A stretch of DNA of 64,000 bases from an uncultured Fluviicola sp. (lineage in GTDB: Bacteria; Bacteroidota; Bacteroidia; Flavobacteriales_D; Crocinitomicaceae): contig NZ_CABHOL010000015.1 of assembly GCF_902168135.1 (NCBI RefSeq), forward strand, positions 434,001 to 498,000. Direction: 5' to 3'. The notes under the pieces are model-generated. The model was not told where the DNA came from. It worked only from the letters and a program-made list of their open reading frames with translations, and ran no database searches. A program made the translations under genes and the position numbers. This document shows, in pieces, positions 17,780-26,117 of the stretch. How positions within the stretch are numbered: position 1 is the stretch's first letter; each line of letters opens with the position of its first letter.

Positions 17780-20587
17780 ATGAAAGTTTCGATTGGATTT
17801 AGTGTTTTAGCCGCCTTGTTTTTAGGGCTTCAGACCTTTGGTCAAAAGAAAATTTTGGGTCCTGAGGTTTACAACTCCTGGAACAGAATAGGTGATGTAC
17901 AGCTTTCCCAGGACGGTAAGTTTAGTGTATATTCCGTGAAACCTTACCGCGGAGATGGTTTTCTATACCTGGTGAATCTGGAAACGGGTAAAAAGGATTC
18001 TGTTGCCAGGGGATATGAACCAAAATTCGATGAAAGCGGCAGTTTTGTCGTTTTTAAGATCCATCCTGGTTTTGACACACTTCGGAAAGCAGAGCTTGCA
18101 AAAGTGAATAAGGAAAAATGGCCGAAGGACTCGTTAGGGATTTGGTATGTTTCAGACGGTTCCCTGACCAGATACGATCAGTTAAAAGAGTTCAAACTTT
18201 CTGAAAAAGGGAACTCCCTGGGCTTTCTTTCCAATAAGAATGACTGGCCGAAAGGATATCTGAGCAAAAGCGAATCCAAAAAGGAGGCGAAGCAGGAAAA
18301 GAAAAAAGGAAAGGTTAAAACGGATGGGAAGCTTTTAACACTCATCGATCCCGTTACGAAAGAAAAGAAATGCTTTAGGCATGTGACCCAGTTTGAGTTA
18401 AGCAGTGACGGGAAATACGCCGTTTTCATCCAGCAGGAGAAATTTAAGAAAGACTCTGTCCGCCTTGGAATGTATGATTTCAGTAAAAAAGAAGTGTGGA
18501 CTGATAAAAAACGTGTTTCGGAATATGCCGGGATCACTTTCTCCGGCAAGAGTACCACTTTATTGGGACTGGCAACAGTCGATACCGTGTCCAACAAACG
18601 CTGGTCTTTGTTTATGATCAATCCTGAAACGAAAGCATTTAAACAGTTGATCGATACTTCTGCTCAGTTTGCAAACGATGAGGTCCTGTCATCTAATTTC
18701 AAGCCGTATTTAAACAATAACGATGCAGATGTGTTTTTCGGAGTGGCAGACCGCCCGGAAAAGCCATTCAAAGATACTTTGCTGGAAAGCGAAAAATCAA
18801 AAGTGGATGTTTGGCACTGGAAAGATACGCGTTTACAACCGCAGCAATTGGTCGAATTGAAACGAGATCAGAACCGGACGAACCTGGCTGTTTACCACCT
18901 GAACTCCGGGCAGGCAGTGGTACTTGGAAACGATAGTTTGCAATTGCAGTCGTCCGAACGTTACAACCAGGAAGTAATCCTGGCGAATTGTGGTGAACAA
19001 TACCGCTACCGAACCTGGAATACTATCAATCCGACAAACTATTATTTGATCCGGGTCTCGGACGGGAAAATTACGGGTCTGAGAGAGAAAGTATATACGC
19101 GGGGATATTTGTCTCCGAAAGGGAAGCAGTTTGTTTATTGGAATGATTTAGTCAAGGAGTATTACCTGATGAATACCGATTCCCAGGTGGAAGAATGCCT
19201 TACATGCACCTGGAAGGGCAATTTCTTCGAGGATAAGAACGGAATGATCGAAGAAGATGATCCGATGGGGATTATCGGCTGGGGGCCAAATGACAGAAAT
19301 ATCTTTATTCAGGCTGAAAAAGACATTCTTTCTTATGATGTGGCTTCCAAAAAGCTTCGTTCGGTTACCAGCTATTTGCAGAGTTCGGAACAGGATACGA
19401 ATTACAATTATGCGATCTACAACCTGAATGCAGATTCAGTGAATTTTTATCCGGAGAATATGTTATTGACGCGTTTCAGCAAAATAACCAAAGTAATGGA
19501 TGTTTACCGCGTGAATGAATCCCCCGATAAGGTTCCGTTCGAACTGATTTCCGGCTCCGGGCATCATTATTTCAATTTCATGAAGGCGAAAAAGGGCAGC
19601 CGGATACTTTTTAACCGCTCCTCCAACAGCGATTTCCCGGATTTGTTTGCGACCACCAAACCAGGCGCTGAAGTTATACAGATATCTAAAGCGAATCCGC
19701 AGCAAAGCCAGTACAACTGGTCGACGGTAGAACTAATCAAATGGAACAGCTATTCCGGTATTCCGCTGGAAGGATTGGTCTATAAACCGGAAAATTTCGA
19801 TCCGAACCAGGAATATCCGCTGCTGGTATATTTCTACGAAATGTATTCGGACGATATCCATAATCATTACGCACCGAAGCCCACAGCATCAATCATTTAT
19901 CCTACAGAATACGCCTCAGCCGGTTATGTGGTCTTCATCCCGAATATCCGTTACACCGCCGGACATCCTGCGAACAGTGCATATGATTGTATTTTGAGCG
20001 GAACGGATGCAGTTTTGAAGAAGTATTCGAATATCGATTCCGAAAGAATGGGATTACAGGGTCAAAGTTGGGGAGGATACCAGACAGCACAGCTGATTAC
20101 CATGACCGATCGTTTTGCAGCTGCAATGGCCGGTGCACCGGTCGGAAATATGTTCTCGGCTTACGGCGGAATCCGTTGGGGATCCGGTTACAGCAGACAG
20201 TTCCAATATGAGCACTCTCAAAGCCGTATCGGGAAGACCATTTGGGACGCTCCGGAATTGTATGTAGAGAACAGCCCGATCTTCGGCTTGCCGAAAGTGA
20301 AAACCCCGTTATTGATCATGCACAACGATGAAGACGGTGCAGTTCCGTGGTACCAGGGAATTGAGTTGTATACCGGTCTGCGCCGCTTACAAAAACCGGT
20401 TTGGTTATTGAATTACAACGGAGATGACCACAACCTGATGAAGCCTGCAAACCGGATGGATTTAAGTATTCGTATGCGTCAGTTCTTTGATTTTTACCTC
20501 TTGAATAAACCGGAGCCTTTGTGGTTGAAGGAAGGAATCCCTGCTATCCGGAAAGGGAAGGATTATAAATATGAGTTAACCGAGTAA
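17780..20587 (+). CDS. S9 family prolyl-oligopeptidase-like peptidase
   Basis: A 935-residue exported serine peptidase; ATG at 17780 gives the signal peptide MKVSIGFSVLAALFLGLQTFG followed by Gln. An N-terminal beta-propeller (about 30-640) covers a C-terminal alpha/beta hydrolase domain. The nucleophile is Ser763 in GQSWGGYQ, the acid is the second Asp of HNDEDGAVP, and the histidine is in GDDHNLM. A Lys-rich insertion (KKEAKQEKKKGKVK) sits near residue 170. Members cleave short peptides, probably in the periplasm. It is transcribed alone, divergent from the TPR-SpoIIE gene 48 bases away, with a strong terminator behind it. Confidence 0.9.
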   Translation: MKVSIGFSVLAALFLGLQTFGQKKILGPEVYNSWNRIGDVQLSQDGKFSVYSVKPYRGDGFLYLVNLETGKKDSVARGYEPKFDESGSFVVFKIHPGFDTLRKAELAKVNKEKWPKDSLGIWYVSDGSLTRYDQLKEFKLSEKGNSLGFLSNKNDWPKGYLSKSESKKEAKQEKKKGKVKTDGKLLTLIDPVTKEKKCFRHVTQFELSSDGKYAVFIQQEKFKKDSVRLGMYDFSKKEVWTDKKRVSEYAGITFSGKSTTLLGLATVDTVSNKRWSLFMINPETKAFKQLIDTSAQFANDEVLSSNFKPYLNNNDADVFFGVADRPEKPFKDTLLESEKSKVDVWHWKDTRLQPQQLVELKRDQNRTNLAVYHLNSGQAVVLGNDSLQLQSSERYNQEVILANCGEQYRYRTWNTINPTNYYLIRVSDGKITGLREKVYTRGYLSPKGKQFVYWNDLVKEYYLMNTDSQVEECLTCTWKGNFFEDKNGMIEEDDPMGIIGWGPNDRNIFIQAEKDILSYDVASKKLRSVTSYLQSSEQDTNYNYAIYNLNADSVNFYPENMLLTRFSKITKVMDVYRVNESPDKVPFELISGSGHHYFNFMKAKKGSRILFNRSSNSDFPDLFATTKPGAEVIQISKANPQQSQYNWSTVELIKWNSYSGIPLEGLVYKPENFDPNQEYPLLVYFYEMYSDDIHNHYAPKPTASIIYPTEYASAGYVVFIPNIRYTAGHPANSAYDCILSGTDAVLKKYSNIDSERMGLQGQSWGGYQTAQLITMTDRFAAAMAGAPVGNMFSAYGGIRWGSGYSRQFQYEHSQSRIGKTIWDAPELYVENSPIFGLPKVKTPLLIMHNDEDGAVPWYQGIELYTGLRRLQKPVWLLNYNGDDHNLMKPANRMDLSIRMRQFFDFYLLNKPEPLWLKEGIPAIRKGKDYKYELTE

Positions 20588-20593
20588 AAACAG

Positions 20594-20634
20594 AAAAGGC
20601 ATCCGGATTATTCGCGTTTATCCGGATGCCTTTT
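20594..20634. terminator. bidirectional hairpin terminator
   Basis: Perfect 15-base stem, 20594-20608 with 20620-20634, 11-base loop, AAAA on the left arm and TTTTT on the right. It separates the convergent S9 peptidase and lipoprotein genes. Confidence 0.85.
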
Positions 20635-20656
20635 TATAAATAAAATAAACTGTTTC

Positions 20657-21013
20657 TCAGATAAACACAGTTTCTTCGGTTGTCTCTTCCTGTTCAACTT
20701 TGATGATGCCGTGACCCACGGCACCACCCAAGCTTGCTTTTATTTTAAATATGGCAACGCCACACTGCCCCAACTGATAGATATCGTTGTAATTGAATGT
20801 GGCCTCACCCTGCTCATTAGTCGTTGCTGTTTTCGGTTCCCGGACCGTTCCTTCTGATCCTTCACCGATCAGTTCTACTGTTGCACCTGATACCCGGCTG
20901 TTATTTTGGTCGAGCACATAAACCTTCGCAATGGTATCTTCTTTCTTTCTGCAAGAACCGATACTGATGATTGCTGCGCCGATAGCTAAGGTTAAAATTG
21001 AACGTGATAACAT
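20657..21013 (-). CDS. small lipoprotein, paralogue A
   Basis: A 118-residue predicted lipoprotein. The signal peptide ends at lipobox SIGSC (Cys21), followed by RKKED. The remainder (KVYVLDQNNSRVSGATVEL, then AKVYV..ATTNEQGEATFNYND) resembles a single carboxypeptidase-regulatory/Ig-like beta sandwich of about 90 residues. It shares layout and wording with the next two genes (V-Y-V-L-D-x-N-N, G-x-A-x-F-N-x-N-D-I/V-Y-Q-L-G-Q). Function unknown; probably inner face of the outer membrane or surface. It is separated from its paralogues by a terminator. Confidence 0.75.
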   Translation of the reverse strand: MLSRSILTLAIGAAIISIGSCRKKEDTIAKVYVLDQNNSRVSGATVELIGEGSEGTVREPKTATTNEQGEATFNYNDIYQLGQCGVAIFKIKASLGGAVGHGIIKVEQEETTEETVFI

Positions 21014-21118
21014 AGTATAACTGATTTAATACCTGCAATTTCAGTTATAAATCGAGATGAGTGCTTTTAAAATGAATAAAAGCACCCTGCGAATGTTCCT
21101 TTTTGAAGTTTGTATGAA

Positions 21119-21153
21119 TAAAAAAACCCTGACGTTCTTGCGAAGTCAGGGTT
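21119..21153 (-). terminator. hairpin terminator behind lipoprotein B
   Basis: Stem 21125-21133 with 21145-21153 (AACCCTGAC/GTCAGGGTT), 11-base loop. On the minus strand it is followed by TTTTTTTATT, so it ends the two-gene unit 21937-21175. Confidence 0.8.
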
Positions 21154-21174
21154 CAGGTATCTGAAATTTAGGAA

Positions 21175-21558
21175 TTACTGGATAAACACCGTTTCCTGGT
21201 TTTCTACTTCTTGTTCAATTTTAATAATTGCTTCACCGGAAAGCGCGTCTTTTCTTGCTTCGATATTTAGCACTGCAACACCTGCCTGCCCTAATTGGTA
21301 AACATCATTGAAATTAAAAGAAGCCACACCGGAAGCATCGCTTAGAGTTGTGTCAAAAAGAACAACGGGTGGAGAATTCGGAACTGTTGATTCGCCTTTC
21401 AATACAACCTGTGCACCTGCAACCCTTGCATTGTTAGCGTCCAACACATAAATAAGAGCAGTTGTATCTTTTTTCTTTCTGCACCCGGTAGATGAAAAGA
21501 TAACACCCATACCAATAACAAGTGCTCCGAAAAATGCTGTTTTAATAAGTGTATTCAT
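21175..21558 (-). CDS. small lipoprotein, paralogue B
   Basis: A 127-residue predicted lipoprotein with lipobox SSTGC (Cys26) and then RKKKD. The body is one Ig-like/carboxypeptidase-regulatory sandwich (LIYVLDANNARVAGAQVVL, then SGVASFNFNDVYQLGQAGV), clearly related to the 20657-21013 product. It ends ETVFIQ where paralogue A ends ETVFI. It starts one base after the stop of paralogue C, so the two are co-transcribed, and a terminator lies 22 bases downstream. Function unknown. Confidence 0.75.
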   Translation of the reverse strand: MNTLIKTAFFGALVIGMGVIFSSTGCRKKKDTTALIYVLDANNARVAGAQVVLKGESTVPNSPPVVLFDTTLSDASGVASFNFNDVYQLGQAGVAVLNIEARKDALSGEAIIKIEQEVENQETVFIQ

Positions 21559-21559
21559 G

Positions 21560-21937
21560 TTAGTCTGGTATAATTACTGTTATAACGTTTGTAATGTGCT
21601 TTCTACAACGAATGTAGCCATCACCCTGTTTAGGGTCTTGTTTCGCAAGTACGTCGAAATAACCTACCGTCTCTTTTTTACCCATTTTGGCATAAAAGTC
21701 CTCCAGGTCAAAATAAGCGAAACCGGATCCGTTTGTCTGAACTGTGTCAACATATTCAGGAGTTGGCGGGTCAGAATTCACGTCAGCGATGATAATCACT
21801 TTCGCATTCTCAACCAGCTGATTGTTCTCTGAACGTACAAAAACCTTTAAAACAGAAGGATCTTTCTTACAGGAAGACAATACAATCAGTATTGAAATCA
21901 GCGAAAAATACCCAATGTTGCGTACCATTTTGTTCAT
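21560..21937 (-). CDS. small lipoprotein, paralogue C
   Basis: A 125-residue predicted lipoprotein: signal peptide with lipobox VLSSC (Cys23) followed by KKD. The body (LKVFVRSENNQLVENAKVII, then GSGFAYFDLEDFYAKMGK) keeps the beta-sandwich layout of paralogues A and B but has diverged further. First gene of the two-gene unit with paralogue B and divergent from pheS. Function unknown; the domain type suggests a structural or binding role in the cell envelope. Confidence 0.7.
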   Translation of the reverse strand: MNKMVRNIGYFSLISILIVLSSCKKDPSVLKVFVRSENNQLVENAKVIIIADVNSDPPTPEYVDTVQTNGSGFAYFDLEDFYAKMGKKETVGYFDVLAKQDPKQGDGYIRCRKHITNVITVIIPD

Positions 21938-22026
21938 AGTGTTGTTTTATTTCGTTGGTAAATATAATCTTTTTGCGTTTATAATCTGATTCTCCACAAT
22001 TTCGTAACTTCGTTGCTCAAAAAAGT

Positions 22027-22095
22027 ATGTTTTTAAACATCAAATTAAAAGAAAAAGTTACATTTCTGGTAATTTTTTTTCAGATAGACGTTTAA
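22027..22095 (+). other. possible Phe-containing leader mini-ORF upstream of pheS
   Basis: An ATG at 22027 opens a 22-codon frame ending TAA at 22093-22095, 24 bases before pheS. Four of its 22 codons are TTT (Phe), two in tandem near the end. This recalls phe-operon leader peptides, but I see no terminator/antiterminator hairpin between it and pheS, so attenuation is unsupported. A TAACTTCG box at 22005-22012 could drive it. Confidence 0.25.
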
Positions 22096-22119
22096 AAAGT
22101 AAAAAGGTTGTAAAAAAGA

Positions 22120-23145
22120 ATGAAAGAGCAAATCGCTGCAGCTAAGGAAGCTATTGAAAATTATGCCTTGACAGACCTCAATTCTGTAGAAGCATTCCGG
22201 ATTCACTTTTTGGGCTCCAAAGGAGAATTGAAGAATCTTTTCGGAGAGTTGAAAAACGTTCCGAACGAGGATAAGAAGGAAGTAGGACAACTTTTGAATG
22301 GTTTGAGAATCCTGGCTGAGGAAAAATGGATGCTTTCCAAGGAGAGCCTGGAGAATGTGCAGGGTGCAGACTCCAATGTGGATGTTACGAGACCTGCTGA
22401 ACCGATTGCACTTGGAGCAAGACACCCGCTTTCTATTGTACGCAGTGAGATTATTGCCATTTTTGAACGAATTGGTTATTCGGTTTCCGAAGGACCGGAA
22501 ATAGAGGATGACTGGCACAACTTCTCTGCCTTGAATTTCCCGCCGGAACACCCGGCAAGAGATATGCAGGATACTTTTTTCATTGAAAAAGGCGAGCGCG
22601 AAATGGCATTGAGAACACATACATCATCGGTTCAGGTGCGTGTGATGGAATCTTCAACACCGCCTATTCGTACCATTTCCCCGGGAAGGGTTTACCGCAA
22701 CGAAGCAATTTCTGCCCGTGCGCATTGTTTCTTCCATCAGGTAGAAGGATTGTACATTGATAAAAATGTTTCTTTCGCAGATTTGAAACAAACATTGGAT
22801 TATTTTGCAAAATCCCTGTTTGGTGACAAAGCAAAGATCCGTCTTCGCCCATCCTATTTCCCGTTTACGGAGCCAAGTGCTGAAGTGGATGTTTCGTGTA
22901 CGATTTGTAACTCCAAGGGGTGCAACGTTTGTAAATACACAGGCTGGCTCGAAATCCTGGGCTGCGGAATGGTGGATCCGAATGTTCTGGAAGCTTCCGG
23001 GATAGATTCGGAAACATATACCGGTTTTGCTTTCGGGATGGGAATTGAACGCATTGCCCAATTGAAATTCCGGGTGAACGATTTGAGATTATATTCGGAA
23101 AACGACGTGCGCTTCCTGGATCAATTTAAAGGAGTGAATTTCTGA
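22120..23145 (+). CDS. pheS: phenylalanine--tRNA ligase alpha subunit
   Basis: A 341-residue cytosolic class II synthetase subunit that charges tRNA-Phe together with PheT. An N-terminal coiled-coil (1-90) precedes the catalytic core. Motif 2 lies around FRTISPGRVYRNEAISARAH..FHQVEG (residues about 185-210) and motif 3 is GFAFGMGIERIAQLKF near 305. Length is typical. pheT is not adjacent. It heads a tight four-gene run (pheS, ytxJ, glutaminyl cyclase, tadA) with gaps of one or two bases. Confidence 0.95.
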   Translation: MKEQIAAAKEAIENYALTDLNSVEAFRIHFLGSKGELKNLFGELKNVPNEDKKEVGQLLNGLRILAEEKWMLSKESLENVQGADSNVDVTRPAEPIALGARHPLSIVRSEIIAIFERIGYSVSEGPEIEDDWHNFSALNFPPEHPARDMQDTFFIEKGEREMALRTHTSSVQVRVMESSTPPIRTISPGRVYRNEAISARAHCFFHQVEGLYIDKNVSFADLKQTLDYFAKSLFGDKAKIRLRPSYFPFTEPSAEVDVSCTICNSKGCNVCKYTGWLEILGCGMVDPNVLEASGIDSETYTGFAFGMGIERIAQLKFRVNDLRLYSENDVRFLDQFKGVNF

Positions 23146-23146
23146 T

Positions 23147-23506
23147 ATGGGACTTTTTTCAAGCAAACAGAAAGCCGAATTTCCATGGGTGAAATTGACG
23201 AGCTCCGAACAGCTGCAGGAATTATTGAAATCTTCCGAAACGAAACCGGTATTGCTGTTTAAACACAGTACACGCTGCAGCATTTCTGCCATGGCAATCA
23301 ACCGTTTTGAGAACAACATGGACCCCGAAAAAGCTACTTGTGTCTATTTGGATCTGTTAGCATACCGTTCCTTGTCGAATGAAATCGAAGAACTGACGAA
23401 AGTGCAGCACCAATCGCCGCAGGCCATTTTAATTAGTAATCACGAAGTCATTTATACCGAAACACACAATGGAATAAATGCATTAGACATATTGAAACTC
23501 ATCTGA
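23147..23506 (+). CDS. ytxJ: bacillithiol-system redox protein YtxJ
   Basis: A 119-residue cytosolic thioredoxin-fold protein matching the YtxJ (monothiol bacilliredoxin) family. The N-terminal PWVKLTSSEQLQELL is followed by LLFKHSTRCSISAMA, in which Cys44 takes the place of the CxxC of thioredoxins, and the domain ends with a cis-Pro-like SPQAILI segment. It is thought to reduce protein-bacillithiol mixed disulfides. Its presence suggests the host makes bacillithiol, as many Bacteroidota do. It starts one base after the pheS stop. Confidence 0.9.
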   Translation: MGLFSSKQKAEFPWVKLTSSEQLQELLKSSETKPVLLFKHSTRCSISAMAINRFENNMDPEKATCVYLDLLAYRSLSNEIEELTKVQHQSPQAILISNHEVIYTETHNGINALDILKLI

Positions 23507-23508
23507 CT

Positions 23509-24585
23509 ATGAAAAGAAGATACGGAATTATTATCCTTCTCCTATTGGTATTGGCAGCCTTTATCCTTGTTCCTTTGATGAAATCGGGAGGTGGATCCGA
23601 AGAACTTGAAATGGCAAAATTTGATGTTCCGGGAGATTTGCAAGCGAAGTACGGAGATGATATTGCCATTAAATTCATTATTCCGGAAGGATTGGTTAAA
23701 GTAGAACTGCTTTACAATGATTCCGTATTTGATACCTGGAATAATCCGAAAGCACAGCAGAGAACGGTGGCATTGAAAACAAATTACTATGGAGTTGGTA
23801 CCAGAACACTGGTGCTTCGCTCCACATTCAAGGACGGGACCGTTTTGGATAATTCCATGTTTGTGAGGGTAACTTCGGATATTGCTCCGGAATTGTTATT
23901 TGCTAAGATTGTCAATGAATTGCCGCATAACCCGGAGAACTATACACAGGGGTATGAATTTGACGGAAACCAGCTGTATGAAGGTACGGGAGATCCGGGG
24001 CAGCAGGGGAAAACCATGATCGGGCCGGTTTCTTTGCAGACAGGAGCATTCATGGAACCAAAGAACGGATTGGACCCGACTTATTTCGGAGAAGGAATTA
24101 CGATCTTAGGGGATTTGATTTACCAGGTTACCTGGCAAAACAGCAAGTGTTTTGTGTACTACAAGAAAACCATGCAGCTGAAGAATGAGTTTACTTATGC
24201 GGGTCAGGGTTGGGGATTGTGCAACGACGGAAAATCGATTATCATGTCGGATGGTTCGGAGCGCATTACTTTCAGAGATCCTAAATCATTCCAGGCGACC
24301 AGGGTGATCGAAGTGTATGATAACGTAGGGCCGAGAGCATACCTGAATGAATTGGAATACATTGACGGGAAGATTTACGCAAATGTTTATCAAACCGGAA
24401 CCGTTTTGGTGATCGAACCGACTACAGGACGCGTATTGCAGGAGATTGATGCGAATGAATTGGTAGTTCGCGGGAAAGGTACCGGGGATGTTCTAAATGG
24501 AATTGCTCACAACAAATTGACGAACAAGACTTACATGACCGGGAAATACTGGGCGAAAACCTTCGAAGTTCAATTCAGTAAATAA
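23509..24585 (+). CDS. glutaminyl-peptide cyclotransferase (plant/bacterial type)
   Basis: A 358-residue enzyme that converts N-terminal Gln to pyroglutamate, releasing ammonia. Residues 5-25 are a hydrophobic signal anchor, so the catalytic part faces the periplasm. After a beta-rich N-terminal domain (about 35-130), the five-bladed propeller of the glutamine cyclotransferase family begins at LPHNPENYTQGYEFDGNQLYEGTG and runs to WAKTFEVQF; LNELEYIDGKIYANVYQT is another family block. Many exported proteins in this window are predicted to start with Gln after signal cleavage and are natural substrates. It lies in the pheS operon, two bases after ytxJ. Confidence 0.9.
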   Translation: MKRRYGIIILLLLVLAAFILVPLMKSGGGSEELEMAKFDVPGDLQAKYGDDIAIKFIIPEGLVKVELLYNDSVFDTWNNPKAQQRTVALKTNYYGVGTRTLVLRSTFKDGTVLDNSMFVRVTSDIAPELLFAKIVNELPHNPENYTQGYEFDGNQLYEGTGDPGQQGKTMIGPVSLQTGAFMEPKNGLDPTYFGEGITILGDLIYQVTWQNSKCFVYYKKTMQLKNEFTYAGQGWGLCNDGKSIIMSDGSERITFRDPKSFQATRVIEVYDNVGPRAYLNELEYIDGKIYANVYQTGTVLVIEPTTGRVLQEIDANELVVRGKGTGDVLNGIAHNKLTNKTYMTGKYWAKTFEVQFSK

Positions 24586-24587
24586 GC

Positions 24588-25034
24588 ATGATTTCTCCTT
24601 ACAACGACGAGTATTTCATGCGTCAGGCCTATATGGAGGCGCAAAAAGCTTTCGAGCTGGGAGAAATTCCCGTTGGAGCTGTTGTGGTTGTCAATAACCA
24701 AATCATTGCGCGGGCACACAACCTCACTGAAAGGTTACACGATGTGACTGCACATGCGGAAATGCAGGCAATTACAGCTGCTTCGGAATACCTGGGGGCA
24801 AAGTACCTGAAAGATTGTACGCTGTATGTAACGCTTGAGCCCTGCGTCATGTGTGCCGGAGCATTGTATTGGTCGCAGCTGGATAAGATCATTTTTGCCG
24901 CCCGTGACGAAAAACGCGGAGCAGGACGTTTCCAAAACGAATTATATCACCCCAAAACGGTTGTGAGCAAAGGACCATTGGAAAATGAGTGCTCGCAGTT
25001 GATGCTTGATTTCTTCAAGAATAAAAGATCTTGA
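24588..25034 (+). CDS. tadA: tRNA-specific adenosine deaminase
   Basis: A 148-residue zinc-dependent deaminase that changes A34 of tRNA-Arg(ACG) to inosine. The HAE motif (His56, Glu58) and PCVMC (Cys86, Cys89) form the zinc and catalytic site; GEIPVGAVVV and RDEKRGAG are typical of TadA. Length is normal. It is the last gene of the pheS operon, two bases after the cyclotransferase, and a palindromic hairpin follows. Confidence 0.93.
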   Translation: MISPYNDEYFMRQAYMEAQKAFELGEIPVGAVVVVNNQIIARAHNLTERLHDVTAHAEMQAITAASEYLGAKYLKDCTLYVTLEPCVMCAGALYWSQLDKIIFAARDEKRGAGRFQNELYHPKTVVSKGPLENECSQLMLDFFKNKRS

Positions 25035-25037
25035 TAA

Positions 25038-25074
25038 AAACAGTAGGGGTGTAAAATTTTACATCCTGCTGTTT
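25038..25074 (+). terminator. probable hairpin terminator of the pheS operon
   Basis: A long near-palindrome centred on AAAATTTT: AAACAG.AGG.TGTAAAA pairs with TTTTACATCCTGCTGTTT. The following T-tract is weak (GGTGTTT), so termination strength is uncertain. Confidence 0.55.
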
Positions 25075-25168
25075 GGTGTTTATCAAATGATCATCTTCAC
25101 ATAAAAAAATCGGATCAAATAAGTTTATAACCGATTTAAGGGTCTTTTTTGCCACTCGCGTATCATTT

Positions 25169-25201
25169 TTTGATTGTAATTAAGAACATTTGCTAGATTT
25201 G
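25169..25201 (+). promoter_or_regulatory. Bacteroidota-type promoter of the ABC exporter
   Basis: TTTG (25169-25172), 21-base spacer, then TAGATTTG (25194-25201), matching the -33/-7 consensus TTTG and TAnnTTTG in order and about the right spacing. Predicted start is about a dozen bases before the ATG at 25218. Confidence 0.65.
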
Positions 25202-25217
25202 GTTCAAAATCCAGCGT

Positions 25218-26117
25218 ATGTCAGAGATTGTTTTACAAGTAGATAATTTATCCAAAAAGTATAAAAAGGTAGATGCCGTAAAAGGTGTTTCTTTTGATAT
25301 CAAAAAAGGAAATGTTTACGGTCTTCTCGGTCCGAACGGTAGCGGTAAAACCACCACTTTGGCCATGTTAATGGGTATTCTGCACCCAACTCAGGGATCA
25401 TTCTCCTGGTTCGGGAACGGACAGGAAGATCGTAATAGGTTACGAATAGGATGTTTGTTGGAAACACCTAACTTTTATCCGTATTTGAATGCATACGATA
25501 ATTTGCGGGTAACCGCAACGATCAAAAACATGCAGAATCCAAAGGCGCGGATTGAAGAGGTTTTGGAATACGTCGATTTGAAAGAGCGTGGAAAACGTAC
25601 ATTTCGTACTTATTCCCTGGGGATGAAACAGCGTTTGGCTGTTGCTGCGGCTTTGCTTTCAGATCCGGAAGTTCTTGTTTTGGATGAACCGACCAACGGA
25701 CTGGATCCGGAAGGTATTGCGGAAATGAGAGAGTTGATTCTCAAGATCGGTTCCGAAGGAAAAACCATTATCCTGGCATCGCACATTTTGGATGAGGTGC
25801 AAAAGATCTGTTCTCATGTTGTGATGCTGAAGCAGGGCGAGATGGTTTACAACGGAAGTATGTCCGACCTTTTGCTGCAGCGTAAATCATACAGGCTGAT
25901 GGCTGATGATCGGGAAAAGCTGCTTTCTGTACTGGGCAGTTTACAACAGGTAAAAATCCTTACCAATGAGCCGGATTCACTAATGGTAGAACTGGATGAA
26001 AACCTGACAGGTGCCGATTTGAACCGCCTGGTTGCAGAAAAAGGGATATACCTTTCGGAACTGCATGCTTACCAAAAAAGTTTAGAGACGATTTTCTTAG
26101 AAAGAATGAAATTATGA
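25218..26117 (+). CDS. ABC transporter ATP-binding protein
   Basis: A 299-residue cytosolic ATPase of the ABC-2 (drug/lipid export, CcmA-like) class. Walker A is GPNGSGKTT (38-46), the signature is YSLGMKQRL, Walker B is VLVLDEPTNGLD, and the switch His is in ILASHILDE. About 80 extra C-terminal residues follow the core, as is usual for this class. It overlaps the permease gene by four bases (ATGA), so the two form one transporter. Substrate not predictable from sequence. Confidence 0.92.
   Translation: MSEIVLQVDNLSKKYKKVDAVKGVSFDIKKGNVYGLLGPNGSGKTTTLAMLMGILHPTQGSFSWFGNGQEDRNRLRIGCLLETPNFYPYLNAYDNLRVTATIKNMQNPKARIEEVLEYVDLKERGKRTFRTYSLGMKQRLAVAAALLSDPEVLVLDEPTNGLDPEGIAEMRELILKIGSEGKTIILASHILDEVQKICSHVVMLKQGEMVYNGSMSDLLLQRKSYRLMADDREKLLSVLGSLQQVKILTNEPDSLMVELDENLTGADLNRLVAEKGIYLSELHAYQKSLETIFLERMKL

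Noticed and set aside
22045-22620. 191-codon minus-strand ORF opposite pheS
   Set aside because: Antisense to the pheS N-terminal region and its A/T-rich leader; Phe- and Ser-rich composition is typical of a shadow frame.
25038-25074. Riboswitch or attenuator between tadA and the ABC genes
   Set aside because: The palindrome is simpler to explain as the pheS-operon terminator; the promoter at 25169-25201 starts downstream of it.
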